Part shown: piece by piece, positions 27,214 to 36,768 of the stretch
Numbering within the stretch: the first letter of the stretch is position 1
Layout: the number at the start of each line of letters is the position of its first letter
NCBI GenBank assembly: GCA_947501565.1
Contig: CANMWJ010000005.1
Location: forward strand, 216,512 to 280,511
DNA: 64,000 bases
Direction: 5' to 3'
Source of the DNA: an uncultured Marinobacterium sp.
Lineage (GTDB): Bacteria > Pseudomonadota > Gammaproteobacteria > Pseudomonadales > Balneatricaceae
Notes under the pieces: generated by a model
What the model was told of the DNA's origin: nothing
The model's input: only the letters and a program-made list of their open reading frames with translations
The model's database searches: none
Made by a program: the position numbers and the translations under genes

Positions 27214-27250
27214 GGTTGCGCATGATTCTGCATGCGCAACCCTTTCTTTT
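27214..27250 (+). terminator. Rho-independent terminator after tsf
   Basis: GGTTGCGCATG (27214-27224) pairs perfectly with CATGCGCAACC (27231-27241) over a 6-nt loop, followed by CTTTCTTTT-type pyrimidine run to 27250. Confidence 0.85.
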
Positions 27251-27293
27251 CCTGATACACTCTTGTGACCTCATTCGAGCGGAGAATTCTTAG

Positions 27294-28052
27294 ATGCCTG
27301 CCACTGAAAAACAGTCTAAATACAAAAGGATACTGCTGAAGCTTAGCGGCGAAGCGTTGATGGGTGATGAGAACTTCGGTATCGACCCGAAGGTGCTGGA
27401 CCGTATGGCCCTGGAAATTGGCCAGTTGGTGGGTATTGGTGTACAGGTCGGCATGGTGATCGGCGGTGGTAACCTTTTCCGTGGAGCGGCCCTCAGTGCT
27501 GCTGGTATGGATCGTGTTACCGGTGATCACATGGGTATGCTGGCAACCGTTATGAACGCGCTGGCAATGCGCGATGCGCTGGAGCGCAGCAACATCGCAA
27601 CCCGGGTTATGTCTGCGATCCCTATGAGCGGCGTGGTGGATCACTACGACCGTCGTAACGCGATGCGCTATCTGGGGCAAGGCGATGTTGTGATCTTCTC
27701 TGCGGGTACAGGTAACCCGTTCTTTACGACCGATTCGGCTGCGTGTTTGCGTGGTATCGAGGTAGAGGCCGATGTCGTACTGAAAGCCACTAAGGTGGAC
27801 GGAGTATTTACAGCCGATCCGATGAAAGATCCGACGGCGAAACGATACCTGCATCTGAACTATGATGAGGCTATCGAAAAACAACTGGGTGTCATGGATC
27901 TGACGGCAATCTGTCTGACCCGCGACCATGACATGCCGATCCGTGTGTTTAATATGAATAAACCGGGCGCATTGGCGAATCTGGTGCTGGGTGGTGACGA
28001 AGGCACACTCATCGATTCGTGCGCGGAAGTGGGAGACAAATATGCTGAATGA
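27294..28052 (+). CDS. pyrH: UMP kinase
   Basis: A 252-residue amino-acid-kinase-fold enzyme (E. coli PyrH 241) that phosphorylates UMP with ATP. Motifs are [18 protein letters not shown] near residue 15, the [11 protein letters not shown] loop, [18 protein letters not shown] and [16 protein letters not shown]. It is a hexamer controlled by GTP and UTP in the family. GCGGAG lies just upstream of the ATG. The last 11 bases overlap frr, so the two are coupled. It has about ten extra N-terminal residues compared with E. coli. Confidence 0.97.
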   Translation: MPATEKQSKYKRILLKLSGEALMGDENFGIDPKVLDRMALEIGQLVGIGVQVGMVIGGGNLFRGAALSAAGMDRVTGDHMGMLATVMNALAMRDALERSNIATRVMSAIPMSGVVDHYDRRNAMRYLGQGDVVIFSAGTGNPFFTTDSAACLRGIEVEADVVLKATKVDGVFTADPMKDPTAKRYLHLNYDEAIEKQLGVMDLTAICLTRDHDMPIRVFNMNKPGALANLVLGGDEGTLIDSCAEVGDKYAE

Positions 28053-28599
28053 GATCGCGCAGGACGCTGAAGAGCGTATGCAAAAAAGTACGGGCGCACT
28101 GGTAGAAAACTTTAAGAAGATTCGAACTGGTCGAGCTCACCCGAGTATTCTGGATTCCATTCAGGTTTCTTACTACGGATCTGATGTGCCTCTGCAGCAG
28201 GTTGCAAATGTCACTGTAGAAGACGCGCGAACCCTGGCTATTATCCCTTGGGAAAAGCCGATGGTTCCTGTGATCGAAAAGGCGATTATGAAGTCAGATC
28301 TGGGGCTGAACCCAGCGACCTCTGGTGAAAAAATTCGTGTTCCGATGCCAGCGCTGACTGAAGAGACCCGTAAGGGCTACATTCGTCAGGCACGTGCGGA
28401 AGCTGAAAATGCTCGTATTGCAGTACGTAACATTCGTCGTGATGCTAATGGTGACTTTAAAGATCTGTTGAAAGAGAAAGAGATCACCGAAGACGAAGCA
28501 CGTCGCGGCGAAGATAATATCCAGAAACTGACTGACAAGTATGTTGCCGAGATCGATAAGCTTCTGGAACAGAAAGAAGCGGACCTGATGGAAATCTAA
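28042..28599 (+). CDS. frr: Ribosome recycling factor
   Basis: Exactly 185 residues, like E. coli RRF. The three-helix-bundle and beta-alpha-beta domains are recognisable from [13 protein letters not shown], the [14 protein letters not shown] hinge region, and [21 protein letters not shown]. With EF-G it splits the post-termination ribosome. ATG 28042 lies inside the pyrH 3' end (11-base overlap) and gives [13 protein letters not shown]; a longer frame upstream is just overlap with pyrH. Confidence 0.98.
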   Translation: MLNEIAQDAEERMQKSTGALVENFKKIRTGRAHPSILDSIQVSYYGSDVPLQQVANVTVEDARTLAIIPWEKPMVPVIEKAIMKSDLGLNPATSGEKIRVPMPALTEETRKGYIRQARAEAENARIAVRNIRRDANGDFKDLLKEKEITEDEARRGEDNIQKLTDKYVAEIDKLLEQKEADLMEI

Positions 28600-28652
28600 G
28601 GTCTTCTTTTGGAGGTGTGCACCTCGCGCACCTCTTCTTCTCTAACTTGCCC

Positions 28653-29441
28653 ATGTCTAAAGATACTATGACCAGCTCCTCCAAAGTGAACCCGCCACCC
28701 AGACATGTCGCAATCATCATGGATGGTAATAATCGTTGGGCTAAGGCCAAAGGATTGCCAAGTCTTGCCGGCCATAAAGCGGGTGTCGATGCCGTTCGTG
28801 AAGTGATTTCCGGCTGTGTCGAGCAGGGCGTCGAGGCCCTTACTCTGTTTGCGTTCAGTTCAGAGAACTGGAAGCGGCCTCCGCTCGAAGTAAAAGGCTT
28901 GATGGAGCTGTTCAAGTTTGCCCTGAACAGGGAAGTCAAAAAACTCCTCAAGAATAATATTCGCTTGCGTGTGATCGGTGATAAAAGCCGCTTCAGTGAC
29001 TCACTGCAGAAGAAAATTGCGCAGGCGGAAGAGATGACGGCCCATTGTGATGGTTTGCAGCTGAATATCGCTGCAAATTACGGTGGGCGTTGGGATATCG
29101 TCGAAGCCAGCAAAAGGTTGGCTGAGCGGTGTGTGAAGGGTGAAATCACACCAGATCAGATTGATGAAGCGATGTTCAGCGAAAACGTGACATTGCACGA
29201 GTTGCCTCCGCCGGATCTTTGTATTCGAACGGCGGGTGAGCAGCGAGTTAGTAACTTTCTGATCTGGCAGTTTGCCTACACCGAATTTCATTTTGCCGAA
29301 TGTTACTGGCCTGACTTCGGAAAAGAGCGCCTGGATGATGCTATTGCCGACTATACCGGGCGTGAGCGTCGCTTTGGGCGTACCAGTGAGCAGCTGGAAT
29401 CAGATCAGGGTGTGGATAAAGAGGCGGGTGAAGGTGCTTAA
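28653..29441 (+). CDS. uppS: Undecaprenyl diphosphate synthase (cis-prenyltransferase)
   Basis: A protein of about 262 residues (E. coli UppS 253) that extends farnesyl diphosphate with eight isopentenyl diphosphates. Signatures are HVAIIMDGNNRWAKAKGL with catalytic Asp, GHKAGVDAVRE, LFAFSSENWKRP, and the C-terminal IRTAGEQRVSNFLIWQ. The usual second position of RTGGE is Ala here, which is a mild change. The start is unsure: ATG 28653 (MSKDTM), ATG 28668 and ATG 28617 are in frame. The product is the carrier for peptidoglycan and for the wecA/wzx glycans in this window. Confidence 0.96.
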   Translation: MSKDTMTSSSKVNPPPRHVAIIMDGNNRWAKAKGLPSLAGHKAGVDAVREVISGCVEQGVEALTLFAFSSENWKRPPLEVKGLMELFKFALNREVKKLLKNNIRLRVIGDKSRFSDSLQKKIAQAEEMTAHCDGLQLNIAANYGGRWDIVEASKRLAERCVKGEITPDQIDEAMFSENVTLHELPPPDLCIRTAGEQRVSNFLIWQFAYTEFHFAECYWPDFGKERLDDAIADYTGRERRFGRTSEQLESDQGVDKEAGEGA

Positions 29442-30246
29442 AACACGCTTTATCACTGCAATCGTGCTTGCACCTCTGGCACTTATTGTCCTTTTCCTGT
29501 TTCCACTCGATCAGTTTTTGTTGGTTGTCGATGCTGTCCTTTTGCTGGGGGCATGGGAGTGGACGCGTCTGGCAGGGCTTGAACGTGCAGGTTTCAAGGC
29601 TGCCTATATTGCCAGTGTTGGCGCGGCGCTTGCCGGGCTGCACGTGTTGGGTGATCAGCTGCCGGTGATGCCGATTCTGATCGCAGGGCTCCTGTTCTGG
29701 ATGTTCGCGTTGTTCTGGGTGGTGCGTTACCCGCGGGCTTCCGGTTGGAGCGCACGATCTGTGCGCTTGCTCATGGGTTATGCGGTGCTGCTGCCTGTAT
29801 GGGTCGCATTGGGCGCGCTTAAAGGATTGCCGCTGGATAATGAGCTGATACTGATGTTGTTGCTGATCGTATGGGGCGCGGATATCGGGGCGTATTTCTC
29901 GGGTAAGTCGCTGGGGCGTAACAAGCTCGCGCCGGCAGTCAGCCCCGGAAAAACCCGGGAAGGCCTCTACGGTGGCCTGCTGGTATGTGTGCTGGTGGGA
30001 ATCGGTTTCTCCATTTGGTTTGAACTTGAATTCAATTCGTTGGTCTACTTGGTGCTGCTATGTGTGATGACGGGCATGATCTCAGTATTGGGAGATCTGT
30101 TCGAAAGCATGTTGAAGCGTAATCAGGGTATCAAAGATAGTAGTCAGCTACTGCCGGGACACGGTGGGGTGCTGGACCGTTTGGATAGCCTGACAGCAGC
30201 GGCACCTTTGTTTGTGGTGGGTGTCCAGTTTTTGACATTGGCCTGA
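29434..30246 (+). CDS. cdsA: Phosphatidate cytidylyltransferase (CDP-diglyceride synthase)
   Basis: A 270-residue integral membrane protein with about eight helices (E. coli CdsA 285). The C-terminal CTP-transferase signature is clear: SMLKRNQGIKDSSQLLPGHG, then GVLDRLDSL. It makes CDP-diacylglycerol for all phospholipids. I set GTG 29434 (VLKTRFITAIVLAPL), which overlaps the uppS end by 8 bases; the longer frame upstream only shadows uppS. Unlike in most relatives, the next gene is rseP, 15 bases on, with no dxr between. Confidence 0.96.
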   Translation: MLKTRFITAIVLAPLALIVLFLFPLDQFLLVVDAVLLLGAWEWTRLAGLERAGFKAAYIASVGAALAGLHVLGDQLPVMPILIAGLLFWMFALFWVVRYPRASGWSARSVRLLMGYAVLLPVWVALGALKGLPLDNELILMLLLIVWGADIGAYFSGKSLGRNKLAPAVSPGKTREGLYGGLLVCVLVGIGFSIWFELEFNSLVYLVLLCVMTGMISVLGDLFESMLKRNQGIKDSSQLLPGHGGVLDRLDSLTAAAPLFVVGVQFLTLA

Positions 30247-30261
30247 TCTAAGACATCGTCT

Positions 30262-31614
30262 ATGGAACTTCTGCAAACCCTGCTCGCGACACTGGTGACC
30301 TTGGGTATTCTGGTTACGATTCACGAGTGGGGGCATTTCTACGTCGCACGTCGTTGCGGCGTTAAGGTACTAACCTTTTCGGTGGGTTTTGGTAAGCCCC
30401 TGTTCAGTTGGCGTGATAAACAGAACACTGAATACGTTATCGCAGCCATACCTCTGGGTGGTTACGTGCGAATGCTGGATGAGCGTGAAGGGCCCGTGGC
30501 CGAAGAGCAGCTCGATCAGGCTTTCAACCGCAAACCCATAATGCAACGTATCGCCGTCGTGGCGGCCGGTCCTGCGGTCAATCTTATATTTGCCGTGTTC
30601 GCATACTGGCTGATGTTTGTTGCCGGTGTATCTGCTGTAAAACCTACTGTCGGCGCGACCACGCCCGGCTCGCTGGCAGCGCTAGCGGCAATAGAGCCCG
30701 GTGGCGAAGTGGTTATGGTTGACGGCGTCGAAACACTCTCCTGGGATGCGGTTAATCTGCGGCTTGCTGCCCGCGTTGGCGAAAGCGGTGCGCTCGATTT
30801 GCGCGTGCGCTATCCGGAGCAGCTCTATCAAAAAGACTATCGTATTCAGCTGAATGAATGGCAGATCGATCTGGAAAATGAATCGCCGGTACGTGCTTTG
30901 GGGTTGGTGCCCTGGAGTCCGTCTATTCCGCCGGTAATCGGGCGACTGATCGATGACGGCGTTGCGGCCAAATCTGGATTGCAGGTTGGGGATAGAGTTT
31001 TAGAGGTTGATGGTGAGCCGGTAACCGAATGGACTGCGTTGGTCAAAAAAATCCAGGCATCGCCGGATCAGGTTTTGCCACTTCTGCTTGAGCGGAATGG
31101 ACAGCGTCTGATGCTGGATCTCCGTCCTGCGGCTAAGCAGGTGGAAAACGGTGTTATTGGTTATATCGGCGCTGGTGTGGCGCAGGTGGAGTGGCCGGAA
31201 GAACAGCAGCGGATTATCCACTACGGTGTTTTCGAATCCCTATCGAAAGGTGTAGAGAAAACCTGGCAGATGATCACCCTGATCCTGGAATCGCTGTGGA
31301 AAATGCTGGAAGGCGTGATTTCTGTAAAAAACTTGAGTGGTCCGATAACGATTGCTAAAGTGGCCGGTGCTTCAGCTGAGTCCGGTGTGGAAGCCTTTGT
31401 CAGTTTTCTGGCTTATCTGAGCATCAGTTTGGGCGTGTTGAATCTGTTGCCTATTCCTATGCTGGACGGCGGCCATCTGCTTTACTACACCCTCGAACTT
31501 TTGCGTGGGAAACCCGTGAGTGAACGCGTTCAGATGATCGGGCTAAGACTGGGGATGGCAATTCTCTTTACGCTGATGACCGTTGCAATTGTAAACGACG
31601 TGATGCGACTTTAA
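30262..31614 (+). CDS. rseP: Site-2 intramembrane zinc protease RseP
   Basis: Exactly 450 residues, as in E. coli. The zinc motif HEWGH is at about residues 22-26 in the first transmembrane helix. Two periplasmic PDZ domains span about residues 115-320 (GDRVLEVDGEPV in the second). The third zinc ligand is in NLLPIPMLDGGHLLYY near residue 400. It cuts the anti-sigma factor RseA after DegS, to release the envelope-stress sigma factor, and clears remnant signal peptides. It lies between cdsA and bamA, so the envelope genes are grouped. Confidence 0.97.
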   Translation: MELLQTLLATLVTLGILVTIHEWGHFYVARRCGVKVLTFSVGFGKPLFSWRDKQNTEYVIAAIPLGGYVRMLDEREGPVAEEQLDQAFNRKPIMQRIAVVAAGPAVNLIFAVFAYWLMFVAGVSAVKPTVGATTPGSLAALAAIEPGGEVVMVDGVETLSWDAVNLRLAARVGESGALDLRVRYPEQLYQKDYRIQLNEWQIDLENESPVRALGLVPWSPSIPPVIGRLIDDGVAAKSGLQVGDRVLEVDGEPVTEWTALVKKIQASPDQVLPLLLERNGQRLMLDLRPAAKQVENGVIGYIGAGVAQVEWPEEQQRIIHYGVFESLSKGVEKTWQMITLILESLWKMLEGVISVKNLSGPITIAKVAGASAESGVEAFVSFLAYLSISLGVLNLLPIPMLDGGHLLYYTLELLRGKPVSERVQMIGLRLGMAILFTLMTVAIVNDVMRL

Positions 31615-31664
31615 CCGGGCCGGGAAAGGGCCTCAATACCACAAGATAAACAAAGAAGTACTTC

Positions 31665-33995
31665 ATGAAACAAGGATTCAGGCTGATCGCCGCAGTGATC
31701 GTTTTTCTTGCCAGCACCGTTGGCAACGCAAACAGCTCCTTTGAAGTTACAGACATTCGCCTCGAGGGCTTGCAGCGCGTTGCGCCTGGTTTGGTATTTC
31801 GCAACTTTCCCATCGCCAACGGAGAGCAGGTCGATTCTCAGCGCTTGTCCAGTGCCGTACGTAAGTTGTTTGCATCAGGTTACTTTGATGATGTTCAGCT
31901 CGCGCGGGACGAAGGGGTTCTGATTCTTAAGCTGAATGAGCGTCCATCGATTGCCCTGATCCGGATGGACGGAAATAAAGCGCTTAAGACAGAAGTGCTG
32001 AAGGAAGGCCTTAAACGGACCGGGCTTAAAGAGGGCGATGTTTTCAAGCGCGCGACGCTGGAGCAGGTGCGTCAGGATCTTGTGCGTATTTATGCGTCCC
32101 AGGGACGTTACGGAGCGACAGTTGATGCCGAAGTTGAGAAGCTGCCAGGTAACCGCGTCGCACTGAACTTTAATATTAAGGAAGGCAAGGTTGCCACCAT
32201 CGAACACATCAACTTCGTCGGTAACGAGCTGTTTGATGATGAAAAACTGCGCGACCTGTTTGAACTCAAATTGCCGGGTTTCTGGTCTTTCTACAGTAAT
32301 GATGATCGCTACGCCCGCGAAAAGCTGTCCGGAGATCTGGAACGGCTGCGCAGCTTCTACATGGATCAGGGCTATATCAACTTTTCGGTAGATTCCACGC
32401 AGGTGTCTATCACTCCTGATCGTAAGAACGTCTATATCACCGTAAATATCACTGAAGGTGAGAAATATACGGTGAAAGAGGTGAATGTCGCTGGTGAAAT
32501 GGTGGTGCCGGAGGAGGAGCTTCGGGAGGTGATCACTGTTAAGGCCGGTGAAATCTTTTCGCGTCGCCAAATGGTCAAATCTCAGGAAGCGGTAGCTCGC
32601 AAGCTGGGTGATGTTGGTTATATGTTCGCAAACGTCTCTCCTTCTCCAGAGATTCACGACGATAATACGGTAACCCTGACCTACTTCCTTGATCCGGGCA
32701 AACGTACTTACGTGCGTCGTATCATCATTCGTGGCAATACCCGTACCTCGGACGAAGTTTTGCGTCGGGAGATGCGCCAGATGGAGGCCGCGCTTGCTTC
32801 CAATGGAGATATTGAGAACTCCAAGACCCGTCTGGAGCGAACCGGATATTTTGCCAGTGTTAACGTAGAAACTATCCCCGTGCCGGGTACCTCGGATCAG
32901 GTTGACCTGGAGTACAGCGTGGTGGAGCAGCAGTCCGGCTCTTTTTCCGCCAGCATCGGTTTCTCCCAAGGCTCTGGCATGCTGCTTGGCTTGAATGTGC
33001 AGCAGGACAACTTTCTCGGTTCGGGGAAAAAGATCGGCTTGGGTATCTCCAGTTCCGATTCCACCACCGAATACAAGTTCAGCAGCAACGACCCTTACTA
33101 CACCGTGGATGGTGTAAGCCGTGGTTACCGTCTGTACTTCCGCGAGCGTGATTTTGATGAGGATAACGTCAGCTCCTACGAAACTGACGAGCTTGGGGCT
33201 GGAGTCTCGTTTGGTTACCCGATTGATGAATACCAGCGCTTGAGTTTTGGTGGCACCCTGGAACAGGTGACACTGAAGACCAATGAGACTACGCCTGTAG
33301 AAATTGAGAATTTTGTAAAAAATGAAGGTGATGATTACCTGAACCTGGTGCTGAACCTTGGTTGGAGCGATAACCGCCTCAATCGCGGTATATTCCCGAC
33401 AGACGGTTATGTTCAGAAAGCGAATCTGGAGTTGGGTGTGCCGGGTAGTGACCTGACTTACTACCGTCTCTCGTACTCCTTGCGCATCTACGAGCCGATC
33501 TCTGAAGATGAGCGTTGGGTGGGTAAGGTTTGGACCCGCCTTGGCTACGCGGATGATCTGGGTGATAACGAGTACCCGTTCTTTAACCACTTCTTTGCGG
33601 GTGGATTGCGATCCGTGCGCGGTTTCGAATCTAACTCCCTGGGGCCAAAGGATACGCCTCAAGACCCGAATGAGGAATCGGATCCGTTTGGCGGCAATGT
33701 GTTGCTGACCGGGGGGATCGAGCTGATTGTCCCAACACCGTTTATCGACAATAGCAGTAAGACCCGTACGTCTCTGTTCGTGGATGCTGGTAATGTTTTT
33801 GATACAAGTTGCGGTGTAGATTCTAAAGATTGCGAAGAAGGTATTGAGTTCGACGAGATTCGCTATTCAGCGGGTGTCGCACTCAGCTGGATTACGCCAA
33901 TGGGGCCACTATCCTTTGTACTGGCTCGCCCTCTAAATGATAAACCCGGTGACGAAACGGAATTCTTCCAGTTCTCGCTCGGCCAAACGTTCTAA
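31665..33995 (+). CDS. bamA: Outer membrane protein assembly factor BamA
   Basis: A 776-residue Omp85 protein (E. coli 810). It has a signal peptide (MKQGFRLIAAVIVFLASTVGNA), five POTRA domains across about residues 24-420, and a 16-strand barrel. The VRGF motif of loop 6 is seen in GGLRSVRGFESNSLGP, and the last residue is Phe (FSLGQTF), as for barrel proteins. BamA folds outer-membrane proteins into the membrane. It starts 50 bases after rseP and is followed by skp 9 bases on. A long antisense ORF across it is a shadow. Confidence 0.98.
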   Translation: MKQGFRLIAAVIVFLASTVGNANSSFEVTDIRLEGLQRVAPGLVFRNFPIANGEQVDSQRLSSAVRKLFASGYFDDVQLARDEGVLILKLNERPSIALIRMDGNKALKTEVLKEGLKRTGLKEGDVFKRATLEQVRQDLVRIYASQGRYGATVDAEVEKLPGNRVALNFNIKEGKVATIEHINFVGNELFDDEKLRDLFELKLPGFWSFYSNDDRYAREKLSGDLERLRSFYMDQGYINFSVDSTQVSITPDRKNVYITVNITEGEKYTVKEVNVAGEMVVPEEELREVITVKAGEIFSRRQMVKSQEAVARKLGDVGYMFANVSPSPEIHDDNTVTLTYFLDPGKRTYVRRIIIRGNTRTSDEVLRREMRQMEAALASNGDIENSKTRLERTGYFASVNVETIPVPGTSDQVDLEYSVVEQQSGSFSASIGFSQGSGMLLGLNVQQDNFLGSGKKIGLGISSSDSTTEYKFSSNDPYYTVDGVSRGYRLYFRERDFDEDNVSSYETDELGAGVSFGYPIDEYQRLSFGGTLEQVTLKTNETTPVEIENFVKNEGDDYLNLVLNLGWSDNRLNRGIFPTDGYVQKANLELGVPGSDLTYYRLSYSLRIYEPISEDERWVGKVWTRLGYADDLGDNEYPFFNHFFAGGLRSVRGFESNSLGPKDTPQDPNEESDPFGGNVLLTGGIELIVPTPFIDNSSKTRTSLFVDAGNVFDTSCGVDSKDCEEGIEFDEIRYSAGVALSWITPMGPLSFVLARPLNDKPGDETEFFQFSLGQTF

Positions 33996-34004
33996 GGAGT
34001 GGGA

Positions 34005-34502
34005 ATGAAACTATTTCGTGTTTTTTGGTTTGTCGCTTTTGCTGCGTTCAGCGGACAGGCAATGGCGGAAAAAATTGCCGTGCTGGGAATTCAGCAGGCA
34101 TTGCTGGCGTCTGAGGCTGCGTCGGAATTTCGGGCACAGTTGCAGGAAGAGCTGACGGAAGACCAGCGTCAATTGATAGACCTGGAAAAACAAGCGAAAG
34201 ATGCTCAGGCAAAGCTTCAGGCCAATCGCGACCTGGTATCCCAGGAGCAGCTGGCGCAGATGGGTACACAGTTTCAGAAAGTGTACGGTGAATACCAGCG
34301 TCAGGGAAAAGCACTGCAGCAAAAACGTCTCAAGCGCGAGCAGGAGTTTGTTGCTCAGATGAAGCCTAAGCTGGATAAGATTCTGAAGGAGCTGATTGAA
34401 GCGGAAGGCTACGACGTGATTATTGCCAAAGATGCCACCCTGTTCGCGAAGAAAGAGCTTGATATCACCGCTAAAGTGGTCGAAATGCTCAACAAGCAAT
34501 AA
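34005..34502 (+). CDS. skp: Periplasmic chaperone Skp/OmpH
   Basis: A 165-residue secreted protein (E. coli Skp 161). The signal peptide is MKLFRVFWFVAFAAFSGQAMA. The mature part begins EKIAVLGIQQALLAS and contains a long charged coiled coil (about residues 45-130) that forms the jellyfish arms of the trimer. It carries unfolded barrel proteins to BamA, encoded just upstream. AAGGAG at 33994-33999 sits 5 bases before ATG 34005, which fixes the start; the GTG at 33999 overlaps that site. Confidence 0.95.
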   Translation: MKLFRVFWFVAFAAFSGQAMAEKIAVLGIQQALLASEAASEFRAQLQEELTEDQRQLIDLEKQAKDAQAKLQANRDLVSQEQLAQMGTQFQKVYGEYQRQGKALQQKRLKREQEFVAQMKPKLDKILKELIEAEGYDVIIAKDATLFAKKELDITAKVVEMLNKQ

Positions 34503-34507
34503 TTCAT

Positions 34508-35542
34508 ATGCCTCAGTCTCATTTTACGATACAAGAAATGGCCGACTTCCTTGGTGGTGAGCTGAAGGGGGATGCATCCTGTTTGATCTCTGGATTGGCT
34601 ACGCTGGATCAGGCCAGTGAGGGGCAGCTTTCGTTTTTCGCCAATTCCAGATATCTGGAGCAGTTAAAGCAAAGTCGGGCCAGTGTTGTGCTGGTCTCTC
34701 CCAAGGATGCGGCTGCTGCACCGGGTAATGTGATTGTTTTGGATAATCCCTATCTGGGTTACGCGCGTGTGAGTCGTTTGTTTGACCCACGCGCAGAGCT
34801 CAAGCCGGGAGTGTGTACTACTGCGGTAGTGGACAGTCGCGCGGAGGTATCGGAAAGCGCGCAAATCTGTGCGAACGCGGTTATCGGTCCGGATAGCGTG
34901 ATCGGGGATAATGTCTATGTTGGCCCGGGCGCGGTGATCGGAGCTCGCTGTCGAGTAGATCAAGACGTACGTATCAACGCTAATGTTACCGTTTACGACG
35001 ATGTGAAGGTTGGTGCGCGTAGTCTTATACACAGCGCTGCAGTAATTGGTGCAGATGGTTTCGGGTTCGCCAATGAACAAGGGAAGTGGGTCAAAATCTC
35101 TCAATTAGGGGGTGTGGCGATTGGTGAGGATGTCGAAATCGGAGCTTGTACCACCATCGACCGCGGTGCTTTGTCTGATACCCGTATTGGTAATGGGGTG
35201 AAGCTGGATAATCAGATCCAGATTGGTCACAACGTCGAGATAGGTGAGGATACCGCCATCGCTGCTTGTGCGGCCGTAGCGGGAAGTACTAAAATCGGTG
35301 CCCGCTGTACGATCGCTGGCGCTTCCGGTATCGCCGGACACATCGAGATCTGTGATGGTACACATATCACCGCAATGTCTTTGATATCACGTTCAATCAA
35401 GGAGCGTGGTGCTTACTCTTCAGGAACCGGTATGATGGCGCATAGCGAGTGGCGGCGCAGTGTTGTACGGTTCCGTCAGCTGGATGAACTGGCTAAACGT
35501 GTTAAATCTCTGGAAGAACAAATTGAGATATCTAAGGGTTAA
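34508..35542 (+). CDS. lpxD: UDP-3-O-(3-hydroxyacyl)glucosamine N-acyltransferase
   Basis: A 344-residue hexapeptide acyltransferase (E. coli 341) of lipid A synthesis. The N-terminal uridine-binding domain covers about residues 1-100. The left-handed beta-helix follows with IGADGFGFANEQGKWVKI, GACTTIDRGAL and QIGHNVEIGEDT, whose His is the catalytic base. The C-terminal helix is last. It transfers a 3-hydroxyacyl chain from ACP to the 2-amine. It is the first of lpxD-fabZ-lpxA-lpxB, with gaps of 2-9 bases. Confidence 0.98.
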   Translation: MPQSHFTIQEMADFLGGELKGDASCLISGLATLDQASEGQLSFFANSRYLEQLKQSRASVVLVSPKDAAAAPGNVIVLDNPYLGYARVSRLFDPRAELKPGVCTTAVVDSRAEVSESAQICANAVIGPDSVIGDNVYVGPGAVIGARCRVDQDVRINANVTVYDDVKVGARSLIHSAAVIGADGFGFANEQGKWVKISQLGGVAIGEDVEIGACTTIDRGALSDTRIGNGVKLDNQIQIGHNVEIGEDTAIAACAAVAGSTKIGARCTIAGASGIAGHIEICDGTHITAMSLISRSIKERGAYSSGTGMMAHSEWRRSVVRFRQLDELAKRVKSLEEQIEISKG

Positions 35543-35548
35543 ACAACA

Positions 35549-35986
35549 ATGATGGATGTGAATGAAATTCGGGAATACTTGCCGCACCGTTACCCGTTTC
35601 TTTTGGTAGACCGTGTAGTGGAGCTCGAGGAAGGTAAATCCATCGTTGCTTACAAAAACGTGACCGTTAATGAGCCGTTTTTTAACGGTCATTTCCCGGA
35701 TCACCCTGTAATGCCGGGCGTGCTTATTGTTGAAGCGATGGCTCAGGCAGCTGGAATCCTTGGTTTTAAAACCATGGACAAGAAGCCTCAGGATGGGTCA
35801 ATCTATTACTTTGTCGGTTCTGATAAACTGCGTTTTAAGCGTCCTGTTGTTCCGGGTGATAGGGTAATGCTGGAAGCAGAGATCGTTTCTGAGCGTCGTG
35901 GCATCTGGAAGTTTGATGTGAAAGCGACCGTTGAAGGTGATCTGGTTAGCTCCGCAACTATTCTTTGTGCTGATAGGAAGGTCTGA
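35549..35986 (+). CDS. fabZ: 3-hydroxyacyl-ACP dehydratase FabZ
   Basis: A 145-residue hot-dog-fold enzyme (E. coli 151). The catalytic His is in [21 protein letters not shown], together with the Glu of VEAMAQ. It dehydrates 3-hydroxyacyl-ACP in fatty acid elongation, and so competes with LpxA and LpxD for the same hydroxyacyl-ACP. Its place between lpxD and lpxA balances lipid A and phospholipid supply. It begins 6 bases after lpxD and the next gene starts 2 bases after its stop. Confidence 0.98.
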   Translation: MMDVNEIREYLPHRYPFLLVDRVVELEEGKSIVAYKNVTVNEPFFNGHFPDHPVMPGVLIVEAMAQAAGILGFKTMDKKPQDGSIYYFVGSDKLRFKRPVVPGDRVMLEAEIVSERRGIWKFDVKATVEGDLVSSATILCADRKV

Positions 35987-35988
35987 TT

Positions 35989-36759
35989 TTGATTGATTCC
36001 CGTGCCATTATCGATCCGTCTGCGAAGCTGGCTGACGACGTCGAAGTCGGCCCCTGGAGTATTGTGGGGCCAGACGTCGAAATCGGCGCAGGCACGGTAA
36101 TCGGGCCTCATGTGGTTGTTAACGGTCCGACACGCATCGGCCAGAATAACCGCATCTTTCAGTTCGCCTCCGTTGGTGAGGAGTGTCAGGACAAGAAGTA
36201 TGCTGGCGAACCGACTACGTTGGTGATCGGTGACAATAACGTCATTCGCGAAGGTGTGACCATTCACCGTGGCACTGTCCAGGATAATGGTGAAACCATC
36301 GTTGGCAGCCACAACCTGTTCATGGCGAATGCCCATGTCGCACACGACTGTGTGATTGGTGACAACGTGATCATGGCTAATAATGTGGCTGTCGCGGGTC
36401 ACGTACACGTTGGCGACTGGGCTATCTTGGGTGGTTTCACAGCGGTCCATCAGTTCTGTCATATCGGTTCGCATGTGATGTGTGGTGCGGGTACCGTGGT
36501 CCTGAAGGACATTCCGGACTTCGTTATGGCTACCGGTAATCCAGCAAAACCGCACGGCATTAACGGCGAAGGCTTAAAACGTCGTGGCTTCTCACCAGAT
36601 GCAGTTCGAATGATTAAGCGCGCATATAAAGCGATCTATCGACAGGGCCTGACAGTTACTCAGGCGCTGGATGTATTGCAGGAGATGCAACAGGGTACGC
36701 CTGAAATTGCACCACTGATTAAGTCCCTGCAAGCTTCCTCTCGTGGCATTATCCGCTAG
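35989..36759 (+). CDS. lpxA: UDP-N-acetylglucosamine acyltransferase LpxA
   Basis: A 256-residue left-handed beta-helix enzyme (E. coli 262) that starts lipid A synthesis. The catalytic His is in NAHVAHDCVIGDN near residue 120. NHV/GGFTAVHQFCHIG and the C-terminal helical part (KRRGFSPDAVRMIKRAYK) are typical. The start is TTG 35989, giving MIDSRAIIDPSAKL like E. coli MIDKSAFVHPTA. No ATG or GTG fits better. A TTG start may keep expression low. It sits 2 bases after fabZ. Confidence 0.97.
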   Translation: MIDSRAIIDPSAKLADDVEVGPWSIVGPDVEIGAGTVIGPHVVVNGPTRIGQNNRIFQFASVGEECQDKKYAGEPTTLVIGDNNVIREGVTIHRGTVQDNGETIVGSHNLFMANAHVAHDCVIGDNVIMANNVAVAGHVHVGDWAILGGFTAVHQFCHIGSHVMCGAGTVVLKDIPDFVMATGNPAKPHGINGEGLKRRGFSPDAVRMIKRAYKAIYRQGLTVTQALDVLQEMQQGTPEIAPLIKSLQASSRGIIR

Positions 36760-36768
36760 GGTATTGCC

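Noticed and set aside
31875..33662. A 595-codon antisense frame over bamA (minus strand); similar ones over tsf/pyrH (26319-27929), dnaE (40340-41863) and alaS (59650-61443).
   Set aside because: All lie exactly within well-supported core genes and show the same codon-bias effect. The translations are Arg/His/Val/Gln-rich and match nothing.
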